Of a stretch of DNA of 64,000 nucleotides, positions 1 to 11,940 are shown piece after piece. Positions within the stretch are counted from its first letter, which is position 1; each line of letters starts with the position of its first letter. Origin of the DNA: Muricea muricata (taxonomy: Eukaryota; Cnidaria; Anthozoa; Malacalcyonacea; Plexauridae); NCBI GenBank assembly GCA_963855995.1, contig OY979726.1, forward strand, positions 7,292,701-7,356,700. Direction: 5' to 3'. The notes beneath the pieces were generated by a model. It searched no databases. It saw only the letters and a program-made list of their open reading frames with translations, and was not told the origin of the DNA. Both the position numbers and the translations under genes were made by a program.

Positions 1-318
1 ATTTGAGACGGATATTTTTAGTTTGGAGTCTGAGCATGTTTTTACGCTCAAATCGCTTCGAGAACGCCTAAAACGCGACTTTGATGATTGTAAGAGCGTT
101 TCTTTTCAGTGTCAAAGCATGTTGTAGGTTTCTCATTTCAACATGCTATTTTGCTGATGTCGATAGTTTGAGCGCCTTAAACGTGATTGCGGACTTGCTA
201 AGTTCTCCAATTTCGATTTAGAAGCTGTCTTTTAGGTCCACGATTGCAATATATCATTGGGCTCAACTCGTTCATTTTAGCACTCAAAACATCATTTTAA
301 GCTCTAAAACGTCGCCGT

Positions 319-640
319 GATCGATTTGAGACGGCAATTATTGTTGGAAGTCCGAGCATTTTTTTACGCTCAAATCGCTTCGAGAACGCCTAAAACGCGA
401 TTTTGATTATTGTAAGAGCGTTTCTTTTCAGTCTCAATGCACGTTGTAGGTTTCTAATTTCAACATGCTATTTTGCTGATGTCGATAGTTTGAGCGCCGA
501 AAACATGATTGCGGACATGCTAAGTTCTCCAATTTCGATTTAGAAGCTGTCTTTTAGATACGCGATTGCTATATATCATTGTGCTCAACTCGTTCTTTTT
601 AGCACTCAAAACATCATTTTAAGCTCTAAAACGTCGCCGT
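319..640 (+). repeat. Representative satellite monomer, class X
   Basis: A 322-bp monomer of the alternative class. Markers in order are GATTATTGTAAG, CAATGCACG, TTTCTAATTTC, AAAACATGATTGCGGACATG, then AGATACGCGATTGC and CATTGTGCTCAACTCG. This copy also has the CAATTATTGTTGGAAG start and the GCATTTTTTTACG variant, which form a third recurring subtype. In much of 1-7700, X and Y monomers alternate, so the effective repeat there is a dimer of about 645 bp. Confidence 0.85.
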
Positions 641-714
641 GATCGATTTGAGACGGATATTTTTAGTTTGGAGTCTGAGCATGTTTTTACGCTCAAATCG
701 CTTCGAGAACGCCT

Positions 715-822
715 AAAACGCGACTTTGATGATTGTAAGAGCGTTTCTTTTCAGTGTCAAAGCATGTTGTAGGTTTCTCATTTCAACATGCTATTTTGCT
801 GATGTCGATAGTTTGAGCACCG
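715..822 (+). repeat. Ancestral subunit 1 of the monomer (108 bp)
   Basis: First of three subunits within the monomer. It starts at AAAACGCGA and ends at GAGCACCG. Aligned without gaps to subunit 2 (823-930) in consensus form, I count about 58 of 108 identical positions; to subunit 3, about 50 of 107. The best conserved parts are the first ten bases (AAAAC...AT), the TGTTGTAGGT / TCTTTTAGGT / TATTTTTAGT segment at subunit positions 51-60, and the segment at positions 71-95. Counts were made by eye. Confidence 0.8.
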
Positions 823-930
823 AAAACGTGATTGCGGACTTGCTAAGTTCTCCAATTTCGATTTAGAAGCTGTCTTTTAGGTCCGCGATTGCAATATATC
901 ATTGGGCTCAACTCGTTCATTTTAGCACTC
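823..930 (+). repeat. Ancestral subunit 2 of the monomer (108 bp)
   Basis: Second subunit, from AAAACGTGAT to TTAGCACTC, exactly 108 bp after the start of subunit 1. Against subunit 3 I count about 54 of 107 ungapped identities, with shared blocks TCGAT near position 36 and GCTCAA near position 84. Identity near one half over the whole length without a gap is far above what about 40% GC DNA gives by chance. Confidence 0.8.
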
Positions 931-1036
931 AAAACATCATTTTAAGCTCTAAAACGTCGCCGTGATCGATTTGAGACGGCAATTATTGTTGGAAGTCCGA
1001 GCATTTTTTTACGCTCAAATCGCTTCGAGAACGCCT
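931..1036 (+). repeat. Ancestral subunit 3 of the monomer (106-107 bp)
   Basis: Third subunit, from AAAACATCATTTT across the arbitrary monomer boundary to GAACGCCT. It is 106 bp here because this copy has the short ATTATTGTTGGAAG variant, and 107 bp in common monomers. The next AAAACGCGA begins immediately afterwards at 1037, so three subunits tile the period exactly (108 + 108 + 106/107). Confidence 0.78.
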
Positions 1037-4000
1037 AAAACGCGATTTTGATTATTGTAAGAGCGTTTCTTTTCAGTCTCAATGCACGTTGTAGGTTTCT
1101 AATTTCAACATGCTATTTTGCTGATGTCGATAGTTTGAGCGCCGAAAACATCATTGCGGACATGCTAAGTTCTCCAATTTCGATTTAGAAGCTGTCTTTT
1201 AGATACGCGATTTCAATATATCATTGTGCTAAACTCGTTCTTATTAGCACTCAAAACATCATTTTAAGATCTAAAACGTCGCCGTGATCGATTTGAGACG
1301 GCAATTTTTAGTTGGCACTCCGAGCATGTTTTTACGCTCAAGTCGCTTCCAGAACGCCTAAAACGCAATTTTGATGATTGTAAGAACGTTTCTTTTCAGT
1401 GTCAAAGGATGTTGTAGGTTTCTCATTTCAACATGCTATTTTGCTGATGTCGATAGTTTGAGCGCCGAAAACGTGATTGCGGACTTGCTAAGTTCTCCAA
1501 TTTCGATTTAGAAGCTGTCTTTTAGGTCCGCGCTTCCAATATATCATTGGGCTCAACTCGTTCATTTTAGCACTCAAAACATCATTTTAAGCTCTAAAAC
1601 GTCGCAGTGATCGATTTGAGACGGCAATTTTTAGTTGGCAGTCCGAGCATGTTTTTACGCTCAAATCGCTTCGAGAACGCCTAAAACGCGATTTTGATTA
1701 TTGTAAGAGCGTTTCTTTTCAGTCTCAATGCACGTTGTAGGTTTCTAATTTCAACATGCTATTTTGCTGATGTCGATAGTTTGAGCGCCGAAAACATGAT
1801 TGCGGACATGCTAAGTTCTCCAATTTCGATTTAGAAGCTGTCTTTTAGATACGCGATTGCTATATATCATTGTGCTCAACTCGTTCTTTTTAGCACTCAA
1901 AACATCATTTTAAGCTCTAAAACGTCGCCGTGATCGATTTGAGACGGATATTTTTAGTTTGGAGTCTGAGCATGTTTTTACGCTCAAATCGCTTCGAGAA
2001 CGCCTAAAACGCGACTTTGATGATTGTAAGAGCGTTTCTTTTCAGTGTCAAAGCATGTTGTAGGTTTCTCATTTCAACATACTATTTTGCTGATGTCGAT
2101 AGTTTGAGCGCCTTAAACGTGATTGCGGACTTGCTAAGTTCTCCAATTTCGATTTAGAAGCTGTCTTTTAGGTCCACGATTGCAATATATCATTGGGCTC
2201 AACTCGTTCATTTTAGCACTCAAAACATCATTTTAAGCTCTAAAACGTCGCCGTGATCGATTTGAGACGGCAATTATTGTTGGAAGTCCGAGCATTTTTT
2301 TACGCTCAAATCGCTTCGAGAACGCCTAAAACGCGATTTTGATTATTGTAAGAGCGTTTCTTTTTAGTCTCAAAGCACGTTGTAGGTTTCTAATTTCAAC
2401 ATGCTATTTTGCTGATGTCGATAGTTTGAGCGCCGAAAACATGATTGCGGACATGCTAAGTTCTCCAATTTCGATTTAGAAGCTGTCTTTTAGATACGCG
2501 ATTGCTATATATCATTGTGCTCAACTCGTTCTTTTTAGCACTCAAAACATCATTTTAAGCTCTAAAACGTCGCCGTGATCGATTTGAGACGGATATTTTT
2601 AGTTTGGAGTCTGAGCATGTTTTTACGCTCAAATCGCTTCGAGAACGCCTAAAACGCGACTTTGATGATTGTAAGAGCGTTTCTTTTCAGTGTCAAAGCA
2701 TGTTGTAGGTTTCTCATTTCAACATGCTATTTTGCTGATGTCGATAGTTTGAGCACCGAAAACGTGATTGCGGACTTGCTAAGTTCTCCAATTTCGATTT
2801 AGAAGCTGTCTTTTAGGTCCGCGAATGCAATATATCATTGGGCTCAACTCGTTCATTTTAGCACTCAAAACATCATTTTAAGCTCTAAAACGTCGCCGTG
2901 ATCGATTTGAGACGGCAATTTTTAGTTGGCAGTCCGAGCATGTTTTTACGCTCAAATCGCTTCCAGAACGCCTAAAACGCGATCTTGATGATTGTAAGAG
3001 CGTTTCTTTTCAGTGTCAATGCATGTTGTAGGTTTCTCATTTTAACATGCTATTTTGCTGATGTCGATAGTTTGAGCGCCTTAAACGTGATTGCGGACTT
3101 GCTAAGTTCTCCAATTTCGATATAGAAGCTGTCTTTTAGGTCCACGATTGCAATATATCATTGGGCTCAACTCGTTCATTTTAGCACTCAAAACATCATT
3201 TTAAGCTTTAAAACGTCGCCGTGATCGATTTGAGACGGCAATTATTGTTGGAAGTCCGAGCATTTTTTTACGCTCAAATCGCTTCGAGAACGCCTAAAAC
3301 GCGATTTTGATTATTGTAAGAGCGTTTCTTTTCAGTCTCAATGCACGTTGTAGGTTTCTAATTTCAACATGCTATTTTGCTGATGTCGATAGTTTGAGCG
3401 CCGAAAACGTGATTGCGGACTTGCTAAGTTCTCCAATTTCGATTTAGAAGCTGTCTTTTAGCTCCGCGCTTGCAATATATGATTGGGCTCAACTCGTTCA
3501 TTTTAGCACTCAAAACATCATTTTAAGCTCTAAAACGTCGCAGTGATCGATTTGAGACGGATATTTTTAGTTTACAGTCCGAGCATGTTTTTACGCTCAA
3601 ATCGCTTCGAGAACGCCTAAAACGCGACTCTGATGATTGTAAGAGCGTTTCTTTTCAATGTCAAAGCATGTTGTAGGTTTCTCATTTCAACATGCTATTT
3701 TGCTGATGTCGATAGTTTGAGCACCGAAAACGTGATTGCAGACTTGCTAAGTTCTCCAATTTCGATTTAGAAGCTGTCTTTTAGGTCCGCGATTGCAATA
3801 TATCATTGGGCTCAACTCGTTCATTTTAGCACTCAAAACATCATTTTAAGCTCTAAAACGTCGCCGTGATCGATTTGAGACGGCAATTTTTAGTTGGCAG
3901 TCCGAGCATGTTTTTACGCTCAAATCGCTTCCAGAACGCCTAAAACGCGATCTTGATGATTGTAAGAGCGTTTCTTTTCAGTGTCAATGCATGTTGTAGG

Positions 4001-7000
4001 TTTCTCATTTCAACATGCTATTTTGCTGATGTCGATAGTTTGAGTACCTTAAACGTGATTGCGGACTTGCTAAGTTCTCCAATTTCGATATAGAAGCTGT
4101 CTTTTAGGTCCACGATTGCAATATATCATTGGGCTCAACTCGTTCATTTTAGCACTCAAAACATCATTTTAAGCTCTAAAACGTCGCCGTGATCGATTTG
4201 AGACGGCAATTATTGTTGGAAGTCCGAGCATTTTTTTACGCTCAAATCGCTTCGAGAACGCCTAAAACGCGATTTTGATTATTGTAAGAGCGTTTCTTTT
4301 CAGTCTCAATGCACGTTGTAGGTTTCTAATTTCAACATGCTATTTTGCTGATGTCGATAGTTTGAGCGCCGAAAACATCATTGCGGACATGCTAAGTTCT
4401 CCAATTTCGATTTAGAAGCTGTCTTTTAGATACGCGATTTCAATATATCATTGTGCTCAACTCGTTCTTATTAGCACTCAAAACATCTTTTTAAGATCTA
4501 AAACGTCGCCGTGATCGATTTGAGACGGCAATTTTTAGTTGGCACTCCGAGCATGTTTTTACGCTGAAGTCGCTTCCAGAACGCCTAAAACGCAATTTTG
4601 ATGATTGTAAGAACGTTTCTTTTCAGTGTCAAAGCATGTTGTAGGTTTCTCATTTCAACATGCTATTTTGCTGATGTCGATAGTTTGAGCGCCGAAAACG
4701 TGATTGCGGACTTGCTAAGTTCTCCAATTTCGATTTAGAAGCTGTCTTTTAGGTCCGCGCTTGCAATATATCATTGGGCTCAACTCGTTCATTTTAGCAC
4801 TCAAAACATCATTTTAAGCTCTAAAACGTCGCAGTGATCGATTTGAGACGGCAATTTTTAGTTGGCAGTCCGAGCATGTTTTTACGCTCAAATCGCTTCG
4901 AGAACGCCTAAAACGCGATTTTGATTATTGTAAGAGCGTTTCTTTTCAGTCTCAATGCACGTTGTAGGTTTCTAATTTCAACATGCTATTTTGCTGATGT
5001 CGATAGTTTGAGCGCCGAAAACATGATTGCGGACATGCTAAGTTCTCCAATTTCGATTTAGAAGCTGTCTTTTAGATACGCGATTGCTATATATCATTGT
5101 GCTCAACTCGTTCTTTTTAGCACTCAAAAATTCATTTTAAGCTCTAAAACGTCGCCGTGATCGATTTGAGACGGATATTTTTAGTTTGGAGTCTGAGCAT
5201 GTTTTTACGCTCAAATCGCTTCGAGAACGCCTAAAACACGACTTTGATGATTGTAAGAGCGTTTCTTTTCAGTGTCAAAGCATGTTGTAGGTTTCTCATT
5301 TCAACATGCTATTTTGCTGATGTCGATAGTTTGAGCACCGAAAACGTGATTGCGGACTTGCTAAGTTCTCCAATTTCGATTTAGAAGCTGTCTTTTAGGT
5401 CCGCGATTGCAATATATCATTGGGCTCAACTCGTTCATTTTAGCACACAAAACATCATTTTAAGCTCTAAAACGTCGCCGTGATCGATTTGAGACGGCAA
5501 TTTTTAGTTGGCAGTCCGAGCATGTTTTTACAATCAAATCGCTTCCAGAACGCCTAAAACGCGATCTTGATTGTAAGAGCGTTTCTTTTCAGTGTCAATG
5601 CATGTTGTAGGTTTGTCATTTCAACATGCTATTTTGCTGATGTCGATAGTTTGAGCGCCTTAAACGTGATTGCGGACTTGCTAAGTTCTCCAATTTCGAT
5701 ATAGAAGCTGTCTTTTAGGTCCACGATTGCAATATATCATTGGGCTCAACTCGTTCATTTTAGCACTCAAAACATCATTTTTAGCTCTAAAACGTCGCCG
5801 TGATCGATTTGAGACGGCAATTATTGTTGGAAGTCCGAGCATTTTTTTACGCTCAAATCGCTTCGAGAACGCCTAAAACGCGATTTTGATTATTGTAAGA
5901 GCGTTTCTTTTCAGTCTCAATGCACGTTGTAGGTTTCTAATTTCAAAATGCTATTTTGCTGATGTCGATAGTTTGAGCGCCGAAAACGTGATTGCGGACT
6001 TGCTAAGTTCTCCAATTTCGATTTAGAAGCTGTCTTTTAGCTCCGCGCTTGCAATATATCATTGGGCTCAACTCGTTCATTTTAGCACTCAAAACATCAT
6101 TTTAAGCTCTAAAACGTCGCAGTGATCGATTTGAGACGGATATTTTTAGTTTGCAGTCCGAGCATGTTTTTACGCTCAAATCGCTTCGAGAACGCCTAAA
6201 ACGCGATTTTGATTATTGTAAGAGCGTTTCTTTTCAGTCTCAATGCACGTTGTAGGTTTCTAATTTCAACATGCTATTTTGCTGATGTCGATAGTTTGAG
6301 CGCCGAAAACATGATTGCGGACATGCTAAGTTCTCCAATTTCGATTTAGAAGCTGTCTTTTAGATACGCGATTGCTATATATCATTGTGCTCAACTCGTT
6401 CTTTTTAGCACTCAAAACATCATTTTAAGCTCTAAACGTCGCCGTGATCGATTTGAGACGGATATTTTTAGTTTGCAGTCTGAGCATGTTTTTACGCTCA
6501 AATCGCTTCGAGAACGCCTAAAACGCGACTTTGATGATTGTAAGAGCGTTTCTTTTCAGTCTCAATGCATGTTGTAGGTTTCTAATTTCAACATGCTATT
6601 TTGCTGATGTCGATAGTTTGAGCGCCGAAAACATGATTTCGGACATGCTAAGTTCTCCAATTTCGATTTAGAAGCTGTCTTTTACATACGCGATTTCAAT
6701 ATATCATTGTGCTCAACTCGTTCTTTTTAGCACTCAAAACATCATTTTAAGCTCTAAAACGTCGCCGTGATCGATTTGAGACGGATATTCTTAGTTTGCA
6801 GTCTGAGCATGTTTTTACGCTCAAATCGCTTCGAGAACGCCTAAAACGCGATTTTGATGATTGTAAGAACGTTTCTTTTCAGACTCAAAGCATGTTGTAG
6901 GTTTCTCATTTCAACATGCTATTTTGCTGATGTCGATAGTTTGAGCGCCGAAAACATGATTGCGGACATGCTAAGTTCTCCAATTTCGATTTAGAAGATG

Positions 7001-7739
7001 TCTTTTAGATACGCGATTTCAATATATCATTGGGCTCAACTCGTTCATTTTAGCACTCAAAACATCATTTTAAGCTCTAAAACGTCGCCGTGATCGATTT
7101 GAGACGGATATTTTTAGTTTGCAGTCTGAGCATGTTTTTACGCTCAAATCGCTTCGAGAACGCCTAAAACGCGATTTTGATGATTCTAAGAACGTTTCTT
7201 TTCAGTCTAAAAGCATGCTGTAAGTTTCTCATTTCAACATGCTATTTTTCTGATGTCGATAGTTTGAGCGCTGAAAACGTGATTGCGGACTTGCTAAGTT
7301 CTCCAATTTCGATTTAGAAGCTGTCTTTTAGGTCCGCGATTGCAATATATCATTGGGCTCAACTCGTACTTTTTAGCACTCAAAACATCATTTTAAGCTC
7401 TAAAACGTCGCCGTGATCGATTTGAGACGGATATTTTTAGTTTGCAGTCCGAGCATGTTTTTACGCTCAAATCGCTTCGAGAACGCCTAAAACGCGATTT
7501 TGATTATTGTAAGAGCGTATCTTTTCAGTCTCAATGCACGTTGTAGGTTTCTAATTTCAACATGCTATTTTGCTGATGTCGATAGTTTGAGCGCCGAAAA
7601 CATGATTTCGGACATGCTAAGTTCTCCAATTTCGATTTAGAAGCTGTCTTTTAGATACGCGATTGCTATATATCATTGTGTTCAACTCGTTCTTTTAGCA
7701 CTCAAAACATCATTTTAAGCTCTAAAACGTCGCCGTGAT

Positions 7740-10700
7740 CGATTTGAGACGGATATTTTTAGTTTGCGGTCTGAGCATGTTTTTACGCTCAAATCGCTTC
7801 GAGAACGCCTAAAACGCGATTTTGATGATTGTAAGAGCGTTTCTTTTCAGTGTCAAAGCATGTTGTAGGTTTCTCATTTCAACATGCTATTTTGCTGATG
7901 TCGATAGTTTGAGCGCCGAAAACGTGATTGCGGACTTGCTAAGTTCTCCAATTTCGATTTATAAGCTGTCTTTTAGGTCCACGATTGCAATATATCATTG
8001 GGCTCAACTCGTTCATTTTAGCACTCAAAACATCATTTTAAGCTCTAAAACGTCGCCGTGATCGATTTGAGACGGATATTTTTAGTTTGCAGTCCGAGCA
8101 TGTTTTTACGCTCAAATCGCTTCGAGAACGCCTAAAACGCGATTTTGAATATTGTAAGAGCGTATCTTTTCAGTCTCAATGCGCGTTGTAGGTTTCTAAT
8201 TTCAAAATGCTATTTTGCTGATGTCGATAGTTTGAGCGCCGAAAACATGATTGCGGACATGCTAAGTTCTCCAATTTCGATTTAGAAGCTGTCTTTTAGA
8301 TACGCGATTGCTATATATCATTGTGCTCAACTCGTTCTTTTTAGCACTCAAAACATCATTTTAAGCTCTAAAACGTCGCCGTGATCGATTTGAGACGGAT
8401 ATTTTTAGTTTGCAGTCTGAGCATGTTTTTACGCTCAAATCGCTTCGAGAACGCCTAAAACGCGATTTTGATGATTGTAAGAACGTTTCTTTTCAGTCTA
8501 AAAGCATGCTGTAAGTTTCTCATTTCAACATGCTATTTTTCTGATGTCGATAGTTTGAGCGCTGAAAACGTGATTGCGCACTTGCTAAGTTCTCCAATTT
8601 CGATTTAGAAGCTGTCTTTTAGGTCCGCGATTGCAATATATCATTGGGCTCAACTCGTACTTTTTAGCATTCAAAACATCATTTTAAGCTCTAAAACGTC
8701 GCCGTGATCGATTTGAGACGGCAATTTTTAGTTGGCAGTCCGAGCATGTTTTTACGCTCAAATCGCTTCCAGAACGCCTAAAACGCGATTTTGATGATTG
8801 TAAGAACGTTTCTTTTCAGTCTCAAAGCATGTTGTAGGTTTCTCATTTCAACGTGCTATTTTGCTGATGTCGATAGTTTGAGCGCTGAAAACGTGATTGC
8901 GGACTTGCTAAGTTCTCCAATTTCGATTTAGAAGCTGTCTTTTAGGTCCGCGATTGCAATATATCATTGGGCTCAACTCGTACTTTTTAGCACTCAAAAC
9001 ATCATTTTAAGCTCTAAAACGTCGTTGTGATCGATTTGAGACGGCAATTTTTAGTTGGCAGTCCGAGCATGTTTTTACGCTCAAATCGCTTCCAGAACGC
9101 CTAAAACGCGATTTTGATGATTGTAAGAACGTTTTTTTTCAGTCTCAAAGCATGTTGTAGGTTTCTCATTTCAACATGCTATTTTTCTGATGTCGATAGT
9201 TTAGCGCCGAAAACGTGATTGCGGACTTGCTAAGTTCTCCAATTTCGATTTAGAAGCTGTCTTTTAGGTCCGCGCTTGCAATATATCATTGGGCTCAACT
9301 CGTTCATTTTAGCACTCAAAACATCATTTTAAGCTCTAAAACGTCGCCGTGATCGATTTGAGACGGATATTTTTAGTTTGCAGTCTGAGCATGTTTTTAC
9401 GCTCAAATCGCTTCGAGAACGCCTAAAACGCGATTTTGAATATTGTAAGAGCGTATCTTTTCAGTCTCAATGCACGTTGTAGGTTTCTAATTTCAAAATG
9501 CTATTTTGCTGATGTCGATAGTTTGAGCGCCGAAAACATGATTGCGGACATGCTAAGTTCTCCAATTTCGATTTAGAAGCTGTCTTTTAGATACGCGATT
9601 GCTATATATCATTGTGCTCAACTCGTTCTTTTTAGCACTCAAAACATCATTTTAAGCTCTAAAACGTCGCCGTGATCGATTTGAGACGGATATTTTTAGT
9701 TTGCTGTCTGAGCATGTTTTTACGCTCAAATCGCTTCGAGAACGCCTAAAACGCGATTTTGATGATTGTAAGAGCGTTTCTTTTCAGTGTCAAAGCATGT
9801 TGTAGGTTTCTCATTTCAACATGCTATTTTGCTGATGTCGATAGTTTGAGCGCCGAAAACGTGATTGCGGACTTGCTAAGTTCTCCAATTTCGATTTATA
9901 AGCTGTCTTTTAGGTCCACGATTGCAATATATCATTGGGCTCAACTCGTTCATTTTAGCACTCAAAACATCATTTTAAGCTCTAAAACGTCGCCGTGATC
10001 GATTTGAGACGGATATTTTTAGTTTGCAGTCCGAGCATGTTTTTACGCTCAAATCGCTTCGAGAACGCCTAAAACGCGATTTTGAATATTGTAAGAGCGT
10101 ATCTTTTCAGTCTCAATGCGCGTTGTAGGTTTCTAATTTCAAAATGCTATTTTGCTGATGTCGATAGTTTGAGCGCCGAAAACATGATTGCGGACATGCT
10201 AAGTTCTCCAATTTCGATTTAGAAGCTGTCTTTTAGATACGCGATTGCTATATATCATTGTGCTCAACTCGTTCTTTTTAGCACTCAAAACATCATTTTA
10301 AGCTCTAAAACGTCGCCGTGATCGATTTGAGACGGATATTTTTAGTTTGCAGTCTGAGCATGTTTTTACGCTCAAATCGCTTCGAGAACGCCTAAAACGC
10401 GATTTTGATGATTGTAAGAACGTTTCTTTTCAGTCTAAAAGCATGCTGTAAGTTTCTCATTTCAACATGCTATTTTTCTGATGTCGATAGTTTGAGCGCT
10501 GAAAACGTGATTGCGCACTTGCTAAGTTCTCCAATTTCGATTTAGAAGCTGTCTTTTAGGTCCGCGATTGCAATATATCATTGGGCTCAACTCGTACTTT
10601 TTAGCATTCAAAACATCATTTTAAGCTCTAAAACGTCGCCGTGATCGATTTGAGACGGCAATTTTTAGTTGGCAGTCCGAGCATGTTTTTACGCTCAAAT

Positions 10701-11940
10701 CGCTTCCAGAACGCCTAAAACGCGATTTTGATGATTGTAAGAACGTTTCTTTTCAGTCTCAAAGCATGTTGTAGGTTTCTCATTTCAACGTGCTATTTTG
10801 CTGATGTCGATAGTTTGAGCGCTGAAAACGTGATTGCGGACTTGCTAAGTTCTCCAATTTCGATTTAGAAGCTGTCTTTTAGGTCCGCGATTGCAATATA
10901 TCATTGGGCTCAACTCGTACTTTTTAGCACTCAAAACATCATTTTAAGCTCTAAAACGTCGTTGTGATCGATTTGAGACGGCAATTTTTAGTTGGCAGTC
11001 CGAGCATGTTTTTACGCTCAAATCGCTTCCAGAACGCCTAAAACGCGATTTTGATGATTGTAAGAACGTTTTTTTTCAGTCTCAAAGCATGTTGTAGGTT
11101 TCTCATTTCAACATGCTATTTTTCTGATGTCGATAGTTTAGCGCCGAAAACGTGATTGCGGACTTGCTAAGTTCTCCAATTTCGATTTAGAAGCTGTCTT
11201 TTAGGTCCGCGCTTGCAATATATCATTGGGCTCAACTCGTTCATTTTAGCACTCAAAACATCATTTTAAGCTCTAAAACGTCGCCGTGATCGATTTGAGA
11301 CGGATATTTTTAGTTTGCAGTCTGAGCATGTTTTTACGCTCAAATCGCTTCGAGAACGCCTAAAACGCGATTTTGAATATTGTAAGAGCGTATCTTTTCA
11401 GTCTCAATGCACGTTGTAGGTTTCTAATTTCAAAATGCTATTTTGCTGATGTCGATAGTTTGAGCGCCGAAAACATGATTGCGGACATGCTAAGTTCTCC
11501 AATTTCGATTTAGAAGCTGTCTTTTAGATACGCGATTGCTATATATCATTGTGCTCAACTCGTTCTTTTTAGCACTCAAAACATCATTTTAAGCTCTAAA
11601 ACGTCGCCGTGATCGATTTGAGACGGATATTTTTAGTTTGCTGTCTGAGCATGTTTTTACGCTCAAATCGCTTCGAGAACGCCTAAAACGCGATTTTGAT
11701 GATTGTAAGAGCGTTTCTTTTCAGTGTCAAAGCATGTTGTAGGTTTCTCATTTCAACATGCTATTTTGCTGATGTCGATAGTTTGAGCGCCGAAAACGTG
11801 ATTGCGGACTTGCTAAGTTCTCCAATTTCGATTTAGAAGCTGTCTTTTAGGTCCACGATTGCAATATATCATTGGGCTCAACTCGTTCATTTTAGCACTC
11901 AAAACATCATTTTAAGCTCTAAAACGTCGCCGTGATCGAT
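7740..11940 (+). repeat. Higher-order repeat, 6 monomers, 1937 bp, about 2.2 copies
   Basis: Rare variants recur at exactly 1937 bp. They include the C(G/T)GTCTG marker at 7767, 9704 and 11641, GTCGTTGTG at 9021 and 10958, and GATTGCGCAC near 8571 and 10508. Copies are about 7740-9676 and 9677-11613, with a third copy breaking off near 11.94 kb. The first two copies are nearly identical by eye; a 240-bp frame starting at 7822 and at 9759 translates identically. This is a recent tandem duplication of a six-monomer unit. Confidence 0.9.

Larger units (their letters stand above)
641..963 (+). repeat. Representative satellite monomer, class Y
   Basis: One complete 323-bp monomer, used as the reference for the family. 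Class Y features in order are: GATGATTGTAAG, CAAAGCATG, TTTCTCATTTC, AAAACGTGATTGCGGACTTG, then GGTCCGCGATTGC and CATTGGGCTCAACTCG. The assignment is descriptive. These markers co-occur in most monomers, but mixed monomers exist. No transcription unit, box A/B promoter or protein is recognisable in it. Confidence 0.9.
1..7740 (+). repeat. Satellite block with X/Y dimer alternation and dispersed longer copies
   Basis: About 24 monomers, largely alternating between the two classes. A four-monomer block at about 964-2250 recurs at about 4191-5477, 3227 bp (10 monomers) away. It shares GGCACTCCGAGC, AAGATCTAAAACG and the GTCGCAGTGATCG / GGAGTCTGAGC order. Monomers with GATCTTGATG occur at 2981, 3949 and 5563; the last has lost three bases just after this motif. 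No gene. Confidence 0.8.

Noticed and set aside
641..963. CENP-B box, which would mark a centromeric satellite
   Set aside because: No segment of the consensus monomer matches the CENP-B box core pattern. A centromeric role stays possible but has no direct sequence support.
641..963. Monomer as a tRNA- or 5S-derived repeat
   Set aside because: I see no recognisable A box/B box pair, no tRNA-like fold and no 5S internal control region. The internal threefold structure explains the monomer better.
7822..8061. 79-codon open frame, repeated identically at 9759-9998
   Set aside because: It is a translation of ordinary satellite. The frame stays open only where a variant removes a stop, and it repeats because the 6-monomer unit repeats. 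Protein identity here reflects DNA duplication, not selection.
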